NCBI GenBank assembly: GCA_022573485.1 | Contig: JACZTW010000003.1 | Location: forward strand, 1 to 34,703 | Origin: Planctomycetota bacterium | GTDB taxonomy: Bacteria; Planctomycetota; Phycisphaerae; UBA1845; CAIVHJ01 | Length of the DNA: 34,703 nucleotides | Reading direction: 5' to 3' | Shown here: positions 14,762 through 22,224 of the stretch, piece after piece | Position numbering within the stretch: the first letter of the stretch is position 1 | How the letters are laid out: the number at the start of each line of letters is the position of its first letter | Program-made: the position numbers and the translations under genes | Notes under the pieces: model-generated | Database searches by the model: none | The model's input: the letters and a program-made list of their open reading frames with translations, nothing else | Told to the model about the DNA's origin: nothing

Positions 14762-15853
14762 ATGGTGACCACGCTGGATCGATACATCGCGAGGCAGTTT
14801 GTCCTGAATTATGTCATTGCCTTCAGCGTACTCGTCAGCTTGTACATCGTTCTCGATTTGTTCTTCAATCTTGACGAGTTCTACCAGGGCACGGATCTGG
14901 GGATTGTTGAGATCGCGATCGCGGTGGTCAAGTACTATACCACGCAGTTGTTTTGGTATTTCTCGCAGATTTCAGGCGTGATCACGTTGTTCGCAATGGC
15001 GTTCACGTTGGCCCGGATGCAGCGCGACAATGAATTCGTAGCCATCATTTCGTCGGGTGTCAGTCTGTACCGCATCGCCCTGACGGTGATCGTCCTGGGC
15101 GTCGCTCTGAACGGGCTGTGGCTGGTGGATCAAGAGTTGATCATTCCGCGACTGGCGCCCAAGCTCGCCCAGAGTCACAAAGCCGTCGCCCTTAACGCGC
15201 CCTATGGGATCTGGTTGCTGCGTCAAAAGGATGGCTCTCTGCTCTCAGCGTCCCAATTTGACCACAACTCAGGCGTGCTCCGCGACGTCTTGATCATGCC
15301 CTCTCCTGCGGATCAGCTCGCCGAAACCATCGTGGCCGACCGGGCGACCTGGGAACCGAACCCGCAAGAAGGCCCCGGCACTTGGATTCTGGATCGAGGC
15401 CAACGGTTGTCCATCATACCCAATGACGACGGCGGCTACGACACGCTGAAAAGACCCCTGGCCAGTTTTCGGAGCGAGACGGGACCCGATGAAATCGCCC
15501 AGCGTCAATCGACTCAATGGGTTGATTTCCTCAGCCGGTCTCAACTGATGGAACTCGGTGACAGTGGGATGGGCCTGCCGGCTCGAATCGCCGCCGCCAT
15601 CCACAACCGTTTTTCGACGCCGATTGTCAACATGCTGATATTGATCATCGGCGTGCCCATTTTTCTGGATCGGCATCCGAGCACAGTCATCCAACGCGGC
15701 GGCCGGTGTTTGCTCATTTGCGGTGCGTGTTTTCTCTTCGCCTACTTTTGCCGAAGTATGACCTTCAAGGATTACGTAGCGCTTGCGGCGTGGTTGCCGA
15801 TCATTCTGCTGGCACCGGCCATGGTCGTTATGCTGGACCGAATGAAGACTTGA
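14762..15853 (+). CDS. lptG: LPS export permease LptG-like (YjgP/YjgQ family)
   Basis: 363 residues, the standard size. It partners LptF in the membrane part of the lipopolysaccharide exporter. Helices are at about 12-34, 67-85, 103-122, 287-303, 313-331 and 341-357; between them is a ~165-residue periplasmic beta-jellyroll. The family motif RDNEFVAIISSGVS is present. The start is ATG 14762, five bases after the lptF stop, with the ribosome-binding AAGGTGA overlapping that stop; GTG 14753 is an alternative. The gene converges on frr with 27 bp between them. LptB, LptA and LptC are not in the window. F versus G naming is by order and length only. Confidence 0.88.
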   Translation: MVTTLDRYIARQFVLNYVIAFSVLVSLYIVLDLFFNLDEFYQGTDLGIVEIAIAVVKYYTTQLFWYFSQISGVITLFAMAFTLARMQRDNEFVAIISSGVSLYRIALTVIVLGVALNGLWLVDQELIIPRLAPKLAQSHKAVALNAPYGIWLLRQKDGSLLSASQFDHNSGVLRDVLIMPSPADQLAETIVADRATWEPNPQEGPGTWILDRGQRLSIIPNDDGGYDTLKRPLASFRSETGPDEIAQRQSTQWVDFLSRSQLMELGDSGMGLPARIAAAIHNRFSTPIVNMLILIIGVPIFLDRHPSTVIQRGGRCLLICGACFLFAYFCRSMTFKDYVALAAWLPIILLAPAMVVMLDRMKT

Positions 15854-15880
15854 GCATCCGGCGAGCTGCCTGCGGAACGG

Positions 15881-16447
15881 TCATACCGCGGTCACTTCTT
15901 TCTGCTTCGCTGAGGATTGTTCGTCAATCTTGGATTCGAATTGCTTGGTCAACTTTTGGATTTCGTCTTTGGCATCGGCAGCCTGATCTTTGCTGAGTTG
16001 ATGTTCATTTTCCAGGGCGTCGATATGCTTGTTGGCGTCGCGTCGGGCGTTTCGGACGGCGACTTTCTGCGCCTCCGCCATCCGCTTGATTTCCTGGGTT
16101 AGTTGCTGGCGTCGCTCGCCGGACAGCATGGGAATGGGCAGGCGGATCGTGGGGCCGTCGACGTTTGGCGTCAGCCCCAGATTCGAGGCCAGAATCGCCT
16201 TTTCGATGTCTTTACTCGTGGCAGGGTCATAGGGCTTGACAATCAAGAGGGCCGGCTCCGGAGTGGAAATCGTCGCCAGCTCACGCAGGTCCATCGACGA
16301 GCCGTAGGCCGTCACGTCGACCTTGACATGCTCCACCAGTCCGGGCGATGCCCGCCCCGTTCGAACACCCTTGAGTTCTTCGGAGAAGTAATCCTGCGCT
16401 TTGCGCATGTGATTCTTGCAATTGTCGAGGATTTCCTGCGCCGGCAT
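15881..16447 (-). CDS. frr: Ribosome recycling factor
   Basis: 188 residues, matching the family. It splits the post-termination ribosome together with EF-G. The sequence follows the usual L-shaped protein: helical KAQDYFSEELKGVRTGRASP, beta domain with LRELATISTPEPALLIVKPYD, then IEKAILASNLGLTPNVDG and IRLPIPMLSGERRQQL, and the C-terminal helical bundle. ATG 16447 has GGAGGT six bases upstream. In many bacteria frr follows pyrH; here it stands alone, between lptG (convergent) and the pseudopilin terminator. Confidence 0.97.
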   Translation of the reverse strand: MPAQEILDNCKNHMRKAQDYFSEELKGVRTGRASPGLVEHVKVDVTAYGSSMDLRELATISTPEPALLIVKPYDPATSKDIEKAILASNLGLTPNVDGPTIRLPIPMLSGERRQQLTQEIKRMAEAQKVAVRNARRDANKHIDALENEHQLSKDQAADAKDEIQKLTKQFESKIDEQSSAKQKEVTAV

Positions 16448-16557
16448 CTGCGCACCTCCAACGTGGACAGCGATCTTGACTATGTACAGTCTAGCCGGGC
16501 TGGAGGCAACGAGCAAGACGTGAGCACCTGTCGACGAATGGACGGCTTTCCAACAAG

Positions 16558-16601
16558 AAAAAAGCGTTTGCGGCGGTCTGGAAAGAACCGCCGCAAACGC
16601 G
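16558..16601 (-). terminator. Rho-independent terminator of the pseudopilin gene
   Basis: Arms 16565-16578 (GCGTTTGCGGCGGT) and 16588-16601 form a perfect 14-bp stem with a 9-base loop. On the minus strand the stem is followed by seven T (16564-16558). It lies 33 bp after the pseudopilin stop and is the clearest terminator in the window. Confidence 0.92.
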
Positions 16602-16634
16602 AATGTCGCATCTCTTAACGATTAACGTCCTCAG

Positions 16635-17807
16635 CTACGGCCAGAGGTAGGTGTCGGTCGTGCCATTCGTGAACACGTCCGAACCCTCAACGATCTCAAC
16701 GGTCTCAAACCCCGGCGGCAAGATCTGGAGGTTTCCGCGCCAGGGCGTTGCGCCCCAGTCATTCCCTGGTGGAGGAGGAAGAGCATCCGCATCCGTCGCA
16801 GTCGGGGGGGTAACAGGCTCGCCCTGCCTGAGATAAATATTGTCGTTGTCGACGCCGACGCAGGGCCTTTCTTTGAACGATGCGCTGCCATCCACTCGAA
16901 AGACATTCTGTCCGCCCCCGTTGCCTCGACCGCCGTGGTTCGGGGAGTTGCCGCGCCGCCAGCGGATGGGCGTGTGCTTCGGCAACAGGTTCGCAAGGGT
17001 GTCGGTATGAACCGTGCCCGGGTTGTTCGGATTCCGATAGCCGCTGTTGCCGGAGTAAACCGACTCGATCGAACTATCCGGCGGGGGAACCAAGGGAGTG
17101 TCGGCGCCGCCCATTTCGATTACTTGCGGGACGTTTTTGCGGTTAAACGGCCCTTTGTCCGCCATGACCACGAGCCGAGGATCCGCCCGGCCACTCGGCT
17201 TAGCCTTATTCGCTTTTGAATTCCCGAACGGCACCTGGTAAGCGTAGCTGCACGTGCGATAGCCCTCAAAGTCATAGAAAACATCCGGCGAGCGCACGTT
17301 CCGATCCCCAGCGTCCGTGTTGCCATCGGGGTTGTCCCGAAGTGGATCAATCACATCATCATCCGAACTCGGACAAACCACCTGTTTGGGAGCGATTCGG
17401 GTTTCCCGAATCAACTGCCAGAAGACCCGGCTGACGCTGACTCTCGTCGCTACGAAGGGATCTCCCCATGGCTGAGGAGTATCGCCGTTGCTCCACAGAG
17501 ATTGGCGGAATTTCTGATCGACGCCGGCGTCGTGGCCACCCATTGTTCCGGGCCAGATGATTATGTCACTAGGAAGGGCCGAGTCAAATCCGACACTCTT
17601 GTGCGGCGGAATCATCCACGAGCCCGCGTTGTCATTGCCGTACATGACGGTTGCGCTGCCCACGGCTTTCAGATTCGTGCCGCAGACGGTGCGCTTGGCC
17701 AACTCCCGGGCCCGTGCTAGGCTGGGCAGCAGGATCGCGATCAACAGGGCGATGATCGCGATGACCACCAAGAGTTCGACCAATGTGAATCCTTTGGTTC
17801 GTCGCAT
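16635..17807 (-). CDS. Prepilin-type N-terminal cleavage/methylation domain protein
   Basis: 390 residues. The N-terminus RRTKGFTLVELLVVIAIIAL is a type IV prepilin/pseudopilin leader: cleavage after Gly6, Phe as first mature residue and Glu at mature position 5, followed by a hydrophobic helix to about residue 30. The body fits the planctomycete group of large prepilin-like proteins (DUF1559-like), including the pattern NHGGRGNGGGQNVFRVDGS near residue 300. It is probably exported through a type II secretion or pilus-like machine; the role of this group is unknown. ATG 17807 has GGAGGT four to five bases upstream. Transcription ends at the strong terminator at 16558-16601. It is not next to other secretion genes. 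Confidence 0.88.
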   Translation of the reverse strand: MRRTKGFTLVELLVVIAIIALLIAILLPSLARARELAKRTVCGTNLKAVGSATVMYGNDNAGSWMIPPHKSVGFDSALPSDIIIWPGTMGGHDAGVDQKFRQSLWSNGDTPQPWGDPFVATRVSVSRVFWQLIRETRIAPKQVVCPSSDDDVIDPLRDNPDGNTDAGDRNVRSPDVFYDFEGYRTCSYAYQVPFGNSKANKAKPSGRADPRLVVMADKGPFNRKNVPQVIEMGGADTPLVPPPDSSIESVYSGNSGYRNPNNPGTVHTDTLANLLPKHTPIRWRRGNSPNHGGRGNGGGQNVFRVDGSASFKERPCVGVDNDNIYLRQGEPVTPPTATDADALPPPPGNDWGATPWRGNLQILPPGFETVEIVEGSDVFTNGTTDTYLWP

Positions 17808-18536
17808 GAGAACCTCCTGTGCAAAAGCACATTGTTGTGAACGACGGTTTGACGCAAGGCAGTTTCGCCGCATCAACGGTGATTCGAATAAAACGGATGA
17901 TAGCATGGGCCGACAATTACGAGCGGCTCCAGCATCTGATGCGTCGACACTATGTCACCCAAACCGAGCTTTCACTCGGGCACGGTCACAACGAGCGACC
18001 TGCCCGAACATCGGAAACGCGGAAGGCGAACGCCGCCATCCTCTGAAACACAAACCTACGCAGATACAACATCTGCGTCAATTTCGCAGTCGGGAAACGG
18101 TTTAATATCACCGAGTGAGGGCTTCGCTGGAATGAATACGGACGCACGAGCCCGTGGTAGGCCAGTCCGGTAATAGTGTGGATATTATAATAGCTGCTTG
18201 GTTCGCGAAGCTCTCCGAACCATTATCCGCATAAATTCTACAACGCGTATGGCCTAGTGTCAATGCCGAGTTTCGCGGGCAGCCATATTATTAGAAGAGC
18301 CTGTTCTGGCCCAACAAGCCACCTGTACCGTTCCTGTTAGGCAGCCCCACGCCCTCCGAAACATGGGGGAATTCATGGGGATCGGGCAGAACGAACGCAG
18401 GGTGTGCTCCAGAATAAAATGGCCCGCTGTGCCGGCGGAAACAAGAATTAGACTTATTGCCGCTGTTTCGGATAGAATGAAGGGGACGAAGCCTCGATCG
18501 ACGATTCCCGCATTGTTCATAGACCAGGAGTTCTTT
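17808..18536. other. Long intergenic region between two divergent genes
   Basis: About 730 bp upstream of both the pseudopilin gene (minus) and the beta-propeller gene (plus). I see no gene. There is a TATAAT at 18186-18191 without a good -35, and a 7-bp hairpin (18199-18205 with 18216-18222). A small RNA or decayed gene cannot be ruled out. Confidence 0.5.
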
Positions 18537-19805
18537 ATGCCCAAGCACACCAATATCTTAGGTGCAGTGGTGTTCGTGCTGGTGACGCTGCCAGCGGTCG
18601 GCCAGGATTTGATCACCAGCCCCGACCTTGCCCAAGTCGAGCACTACAAGTTCTGGCAAGTGCAGCTGCCTCTCTTGGCCGACGACGTGGTCTCGCGAGT
18701 GTACTTGGTCGAGGAGAACATCTACGCCGTCACGGCGCGCTCGAATCTCTATGCCGTGCATGCTGACGTAGGGACGATTCGGTGGGCAGTGAACCTCGGC
18801 GGTCCGGGCAATCGCATCTTTCAGCCGACCCACGTCCGCAGCTTCTGGGGCCGGGATCTGACACTCGTGTCGACCTCCGAAACAATCAAGTGGCTCGACC
18901 GCGCCACTGGCGAGCAAGTCGCCACTCTCGATCTGGACTTCATTCCCTCGACTTCCGCATTGAGCGACGGCGTACGCACGTATGTCTGCGGGCTCGACTC
19001 GATGCTGCACTGCATCGAACTCGTGCCTTCCGGCGGAGGTGTGGCGGCAATCGAGAAATGGCGGATCAGAACTCAAGCGATCACGGTGTCGTCACCGGTG
19101 CTCTGGGGAGGCGGTCTGTTTTTCGCGTCACAGGACGCCAAGATTCGGGCCTGCGATTCCTATGACAAGAGTCGTTTCTGGGTATTCAAAGGAATTGCTC
19201 CGATTACGGCGGACATCTATGTGGACAGCACGGGCGTCTATTTTGGATCCGGCGATCACAATCTTTACAAGTTGGATGTTAACACCGGCAGAGGGCTGTG
19301 GCGTTTTCGCACGCCGGGCATGATCCGGAGCCAGCCCGTCTTGATCGGTGAGACGCTTTATCAACAAGTCGAGGAAAACGGCATTTACGCGGTCCACACC
19401 GACACGGGAAAGCAACTCTGGCACGCCCCCGACGCGGCTGAGTTCATCTCCGCTTCGGACGATCAAATCTACATACTGTCCCGCTATGGCGAAATTGTCG
19501 GCGCCAACCAGTTGACAGGCCGCGTGCAAAGTAGGATGGATGCGGGAAACGTGGAATTGGTGGCCCGCAACACCGCCAGCGCTGCCATGTACTTGGGCAG
19601 CCGTGACGGCCGGCTGATGTGCGCCCAGCACAAGTCGATCCCGTACTTGAGGTTCGAGGATGTTCAGGCCCGCCAGACAAGTCAAGGGCGCGTCGCGGCA
19701 CAGACGAGCATGTCGGCCGAGGACACCGTCGCCGAGCAGGGACCGAGGCTGATTGACTTGCTACGCAGCAAGAGCGATGCTATGCCGGTGAGCAACGAGA
19801 ACTGA
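18537..19805 (+). CDS. Secreted PQQ-type beta-propeller protein
   Basis: 422 residues. A signal peptide (KHTNILGAVVFVLVTLPAVGQ, cut here after AVGQ) shows export. The rest is built from beta-propeller blades of the PQQ/BamB type: NIYAVTARSNLYAVHADVG, later GVYFGSGDHNLYKLDVNTG, NGIYAVHTDTGKQLW and MYLGSRDGRLMCAQ. Each has the blade ending (Y/L)..D..TG..(L)W. No catalytic residues of quinoprotein dehydrogenases are seen, so a scaffolding or binding role is more likely. I chose ATG 18537 because CAGGAG lies six bases before it and the signal peptide follows. It precedes purH by 15 bp, so both may share a transcript, although their functions are unrelated. Confidence 0.8.
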   Translation: MPKHTNILGAVVFVLVTLPAVGQDLITSPDLAQVEHYKFWQVQLPLLADDVVSRVYLVEENIYAVTARSNLYAVHADVGTIRWAVNLGGPGNRIFQPTHVRSFWGRDLTLVSTSETIKWLDRATGEQVATLDLDFIPSTSALSDGVRTYVCGLDSMLHCIELVPSGGGVAAIEKWRIRTQAITVSSPVLWGGGLFFASQDAKIRACDSYDKSRFWVFKGIAPITADIYVDSTGVYFGSGDHNLYKLDVNTGRGLWRFRTPGMIRSQPVLIGETLYQQVEENGIYAVHTDTGKQLWHAPDAAEFISASDDQIYILSRYGEIVGANQLTGRVQSRMDAGNVELVARNTASAAMYLGSRDGRLMCAQHKSIPYLRFEDVQARQTSQGRVAAQTSMSAEDTVAEQGPRLIDLLRSKSDAMPVSNEN

Positions 19806-19820
19806 GTACGGTCCCCAAAC

Positions 19821-21476
19821 ATGCCTGAGCGCAAGATCAAGCGGGCGCTGATCAGCGTCCATGACAAGACCGGTATCGTCGAGTTCGCTCGCGGGCTGGT
19901 TGAGCTGGGCATCGAGATCATTTCCACCGGCGGTACCGCAGCCTTATTGAAAGAAAACACTGTTCCCGTCACGCTCGTTGAAGAAATCACCGGCTTTCCC
20001 GAGATGCTCGACGGCCGGGTCAAGACGCTGCACCCGAAGATCCACGCCGCCATCCTCGCCGACCGCGACAATCCCGAGCACATGCGACAATTGGCAGAGC
20101 AGGGCATCGAACCGATCGACATGGTTGTGGTGAACCTCTATCCGTTCAAGGAAACCGTCGCCGATCCCGATTGCACGTTCGAACAGGCCATCGAGATGAT
20201 CGACATCGGCGGCCCCTGCCTACTCCGCGCTGCGGCGAAGAACCACAAACATGTATTGGTAGTGGAAGGGGCAGGGCTGTACGACATAACACTGCGGCAA
20301 CTGCGCGGCGAGCCAGAATACTGCAGCCATGACGACTTCCTCCGCTCTGGCGCGTTCGGTGCCTTCTGGGCTACCTCGCGATACGATGCAGCCATCACAC
20401 AGTGGCTCGGATTCAACGAGGATGAGCAAGAATCCGATGTTCATCTCCTGCAGCTTTGGTGTGAGGGGCGGCTGCGATACGGCGAGAATCCGCACCAGAA
20501 GGGTCTGCTGTATGGGTCCGTAGACGGCGATAGGCCCAATGATCTGACCGCGGCGGACACTGACTTAGAAGGGCAGCAAAACAAGACTTCGTACAACAAT
20601 TACGCAGATGCGCACGCGGCCTTGGAACTGTGTGGTGAGTTGTCTCGCGGGTGGTCCGAAGCAAGCGCGTGTGTCTTCATCAAGCACACCAACGCCTGTG
20701 GTGCAGCCGTGGCGGAGAATCGAGTCCAGGCTTATCAGCAGGCTTTCCTCGGCGATCACAACGCTGCGATGGGTGGAATACTGGCTTGTAATTTCGAGGT
20801 CGATGCGGGGTTTGCCGGTACGGTGATGGACACGTACGCGAAGTGGGGCAAAGCGGCCGGTGCCGGCGGGTTCTTTGTCGAGGTCTGGGTTGCGCCGGCG
20901 TTCGAGGAGCGCGCCATCGAGGTCATCCGCAAGGCCAAAGCGTGGGGAAAGCGCGTCAGGCTCCTTGCCGTCGAGGATTTAGGGAAACCGTTCGATCCCG
21001 ATCCCGAACTCGAATACAAATCCATCAGCGGCGGAATGCTCGTTCAAAGCCGCGACTTGGTCGGGCTTAACGAAGATGAATGGAAGACCGTCACGAAGCG
21101 AGCGCCAACAAATCAAGAGCTGGACGATTTGCGGTTGGCTTGGCTGGTGTGCAAGCATACCAAGAGCAACGCGATCTCGATTTGTAAGGACGGCATGTTG
21201 ATCGGCAATGGCGCGGGGCAAATGTCACGGGTGATGAGTTGCCGGATCGCGACGTGGCTGGCGAAGGAGAATGGGCACGCGGACCAACTCGCCGGCGCGG
21301 TGGCGGCCTCTGACGCTTTCTTCCCATTTCGAGACGGGCCGGACTTGCTGATCGAGGCGGGCGTGAAGGCCATCATTCAGCCGGGCGGCTCAAAGCGGGA
21401 CGCCGAGACGATCGCAGCCTGCGATGAGCAAGACGTGGCCATGATTTTCACGGGCACCCGGCATTTCAAGCACTAG
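19821..21476 (+). CDS. purH: Bifunctional AICAR transformylase / IMP cyclohydrolase (PurH)
   Basis: 551 residues, slightly longer than the usual 510-530. It catalyses the last two steps of IMP synthesis. The N-terminal cyclohydrolase domain shows ALISVHDKTGIVEFA, EIISTGGTAALLKE, GFPEMLDGRVKTLHPKIH and PIDMVVVNLYPF. The transformylase part has RYGENPHQKG (near residue 218), the catalytic Lys-His in FIKHTNACGAA (near 286) and the C-terminal FFPFRDGPDLLIEAGVKAI and IIQPGGSKRDAETI. The middle segment DHNAAMGGILACN differs from the common DPVSAFGGIIAFN. No clear ribosome site precedes ATG 19821; translation may be helped by the gene 15 bp upstream. Confidence 0.96.
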   Translation: MPERKIKRALISVHDKTGIVEFARGLVELGIEIISTGGTAALLKENTVPVTLVEEITGFPEMLDGRVKTLHPKIHAAILADRDNPEHMRQLAEQGIEPIDMVVVNLYPFKETVADPDCTFEQAIEMIDIGGPCLLRAAAKNHKHVLVVEGAGLYDITLRQLRGEPEYCSHDDFLRSGAFGAFWATSRYDAAITQWLGFNEDEQESDVHLLQLWCEGRLRYGENPHQKGLLYGSVDGDRPNDLTAADTDLEGQQNKTSYNNYADAHAALELCGELSRGWSEASACVFIKHTNACGAAVAENRVQAYQQAFLGDHNAAMGGILACNFEVDAGFAGTVMDTYAKWGKAAGAGGFFVEVWVAPAFEERAIEVIRKAKAWGKRVRLLAVEDLGKPFDPDPELEYKSISGGMLVQSRDLVGLNEDEWKTVTKRAPTNQELDDLRLAWLVCKHTKSNAISICKDGMLIGNGAGQMSRVMSCRIATWLAKENGHADQLAGAVAASDAFFPFRDGPDLLIEAGVKAIIQPGGSKRDAETIAACDEQDVAMIFTGTRHFKH

Positions 21477-21666
21477 CTGACGGCGCGCAATTGTCAGACA
21501 TCCATCTGAGCCCCAAGCGCCCGCGCGGGGTCTTCAGCCGATTCCAGGCACCCGAATTCTCAGCTCGCAATGCCGCCGGGACGATGCTGTTTCACCGGCG
21601 TCGGCCGGGATATACATCACTGCGGGGTTTGGATACGATAAGCGCAGAATTCTGGAGGCCGAACGC

Positions 21667-22224
21667 GTGAAGTTGTATACCCGGACCGGCGATGACGGCA
21701 CCACGGGGCTGATCGGTGGGGGCCGAGTGCCCAAGGATCACGTCCGCGTGTCGGCCTACGGCGAAATCGACGAACTCAACGCCGTGCTCGGCTGGTGCGG
21801 TTGCGCAGCGGAAGAAGCCCGCGTGCAACGCCTTCAGCACGCCCAGCATCAGTTGTTCGCAATCGGAGCCGAATTGGCCACGACTCCTGGGAACACAGCC
21901 CGTCCCTCGTTCGTACCCATTGAGGATGCGGAGGTCGAGCGCCTCGAAAGCTGGATCGATGAATCGACCGATCATGTGCCGCCCTTACGCAATTTCATCC
22001 TGCCCGGCGGATCGGAAGGGGGCGCCCGTCTGCACGTGGCCCGGAGCGTGTGTCGCCGGGCGGAGCGGGCCGTGATCACCCTGGCGAGTTCGGAAGAAGT
22101 TCGCCCGGTAATCATTCACTATTTGAACCGTCTCAGCGACTTGCTCTTTGCCTGGGCCCGAGAGACAAACCACAACCAGAGCCAACCGGAAATACCTTGG
22201 GAACCAACCCACCCGCAGACATAG
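21667..22224 (+). CDS. Cob(I)alamin adenosyltransferase, PduO/MMAB type
   Basis: 185 residues, usual size. It transfers the adenosyl group of ATP to cob(I)alamin, making coenzyme B12. The N-terminal ATP site YTRTGDDGTTGLIGGGRVPK is followed by DELNAVLG, the helical bundle with FILPGG, VARSVCRRAERAV and the C-terminal YLNRLSDLLFAWAR, all hallmarks of the PduO family. The start is GTG 21667, with GGAGG eight bases upstream. No B12-dependent enzyme or corrinoid pathway gene lies nearby. Its 3' end overlaps the likely start of the next gene by 28 bp. Confidence 0.94.
   Translation: MKLYTRTGDDGTTGLIGGGRVPKDHVRVSAYGEIDELNAVLGWCGCAAEEARVQRLQHAQHQLFAIGAELATTPGNTARPSFVPIEDAEVERLESWIDESTDHVPPLRNFILPGGSEGGARLHVARSVCRRAERAVITLASSEEVRPVIIHYLNRLSDLLFAWARETNHNQSQPEIPWEPTHPQT

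Noticed and set aside
18186..18191. TATAAT as a promoter of the beta-propeller gene
   Set aside because: There is no acceptable -35 at the right spacing and it lies about 350 bp upstream of the start; left as a note only.
18363..18536. Upstream extension of the beta-propeller gene
   Set aside because: The extra 58 codons lack similarity and bury the signal peptide; ATG 18537 has a ribosome site.
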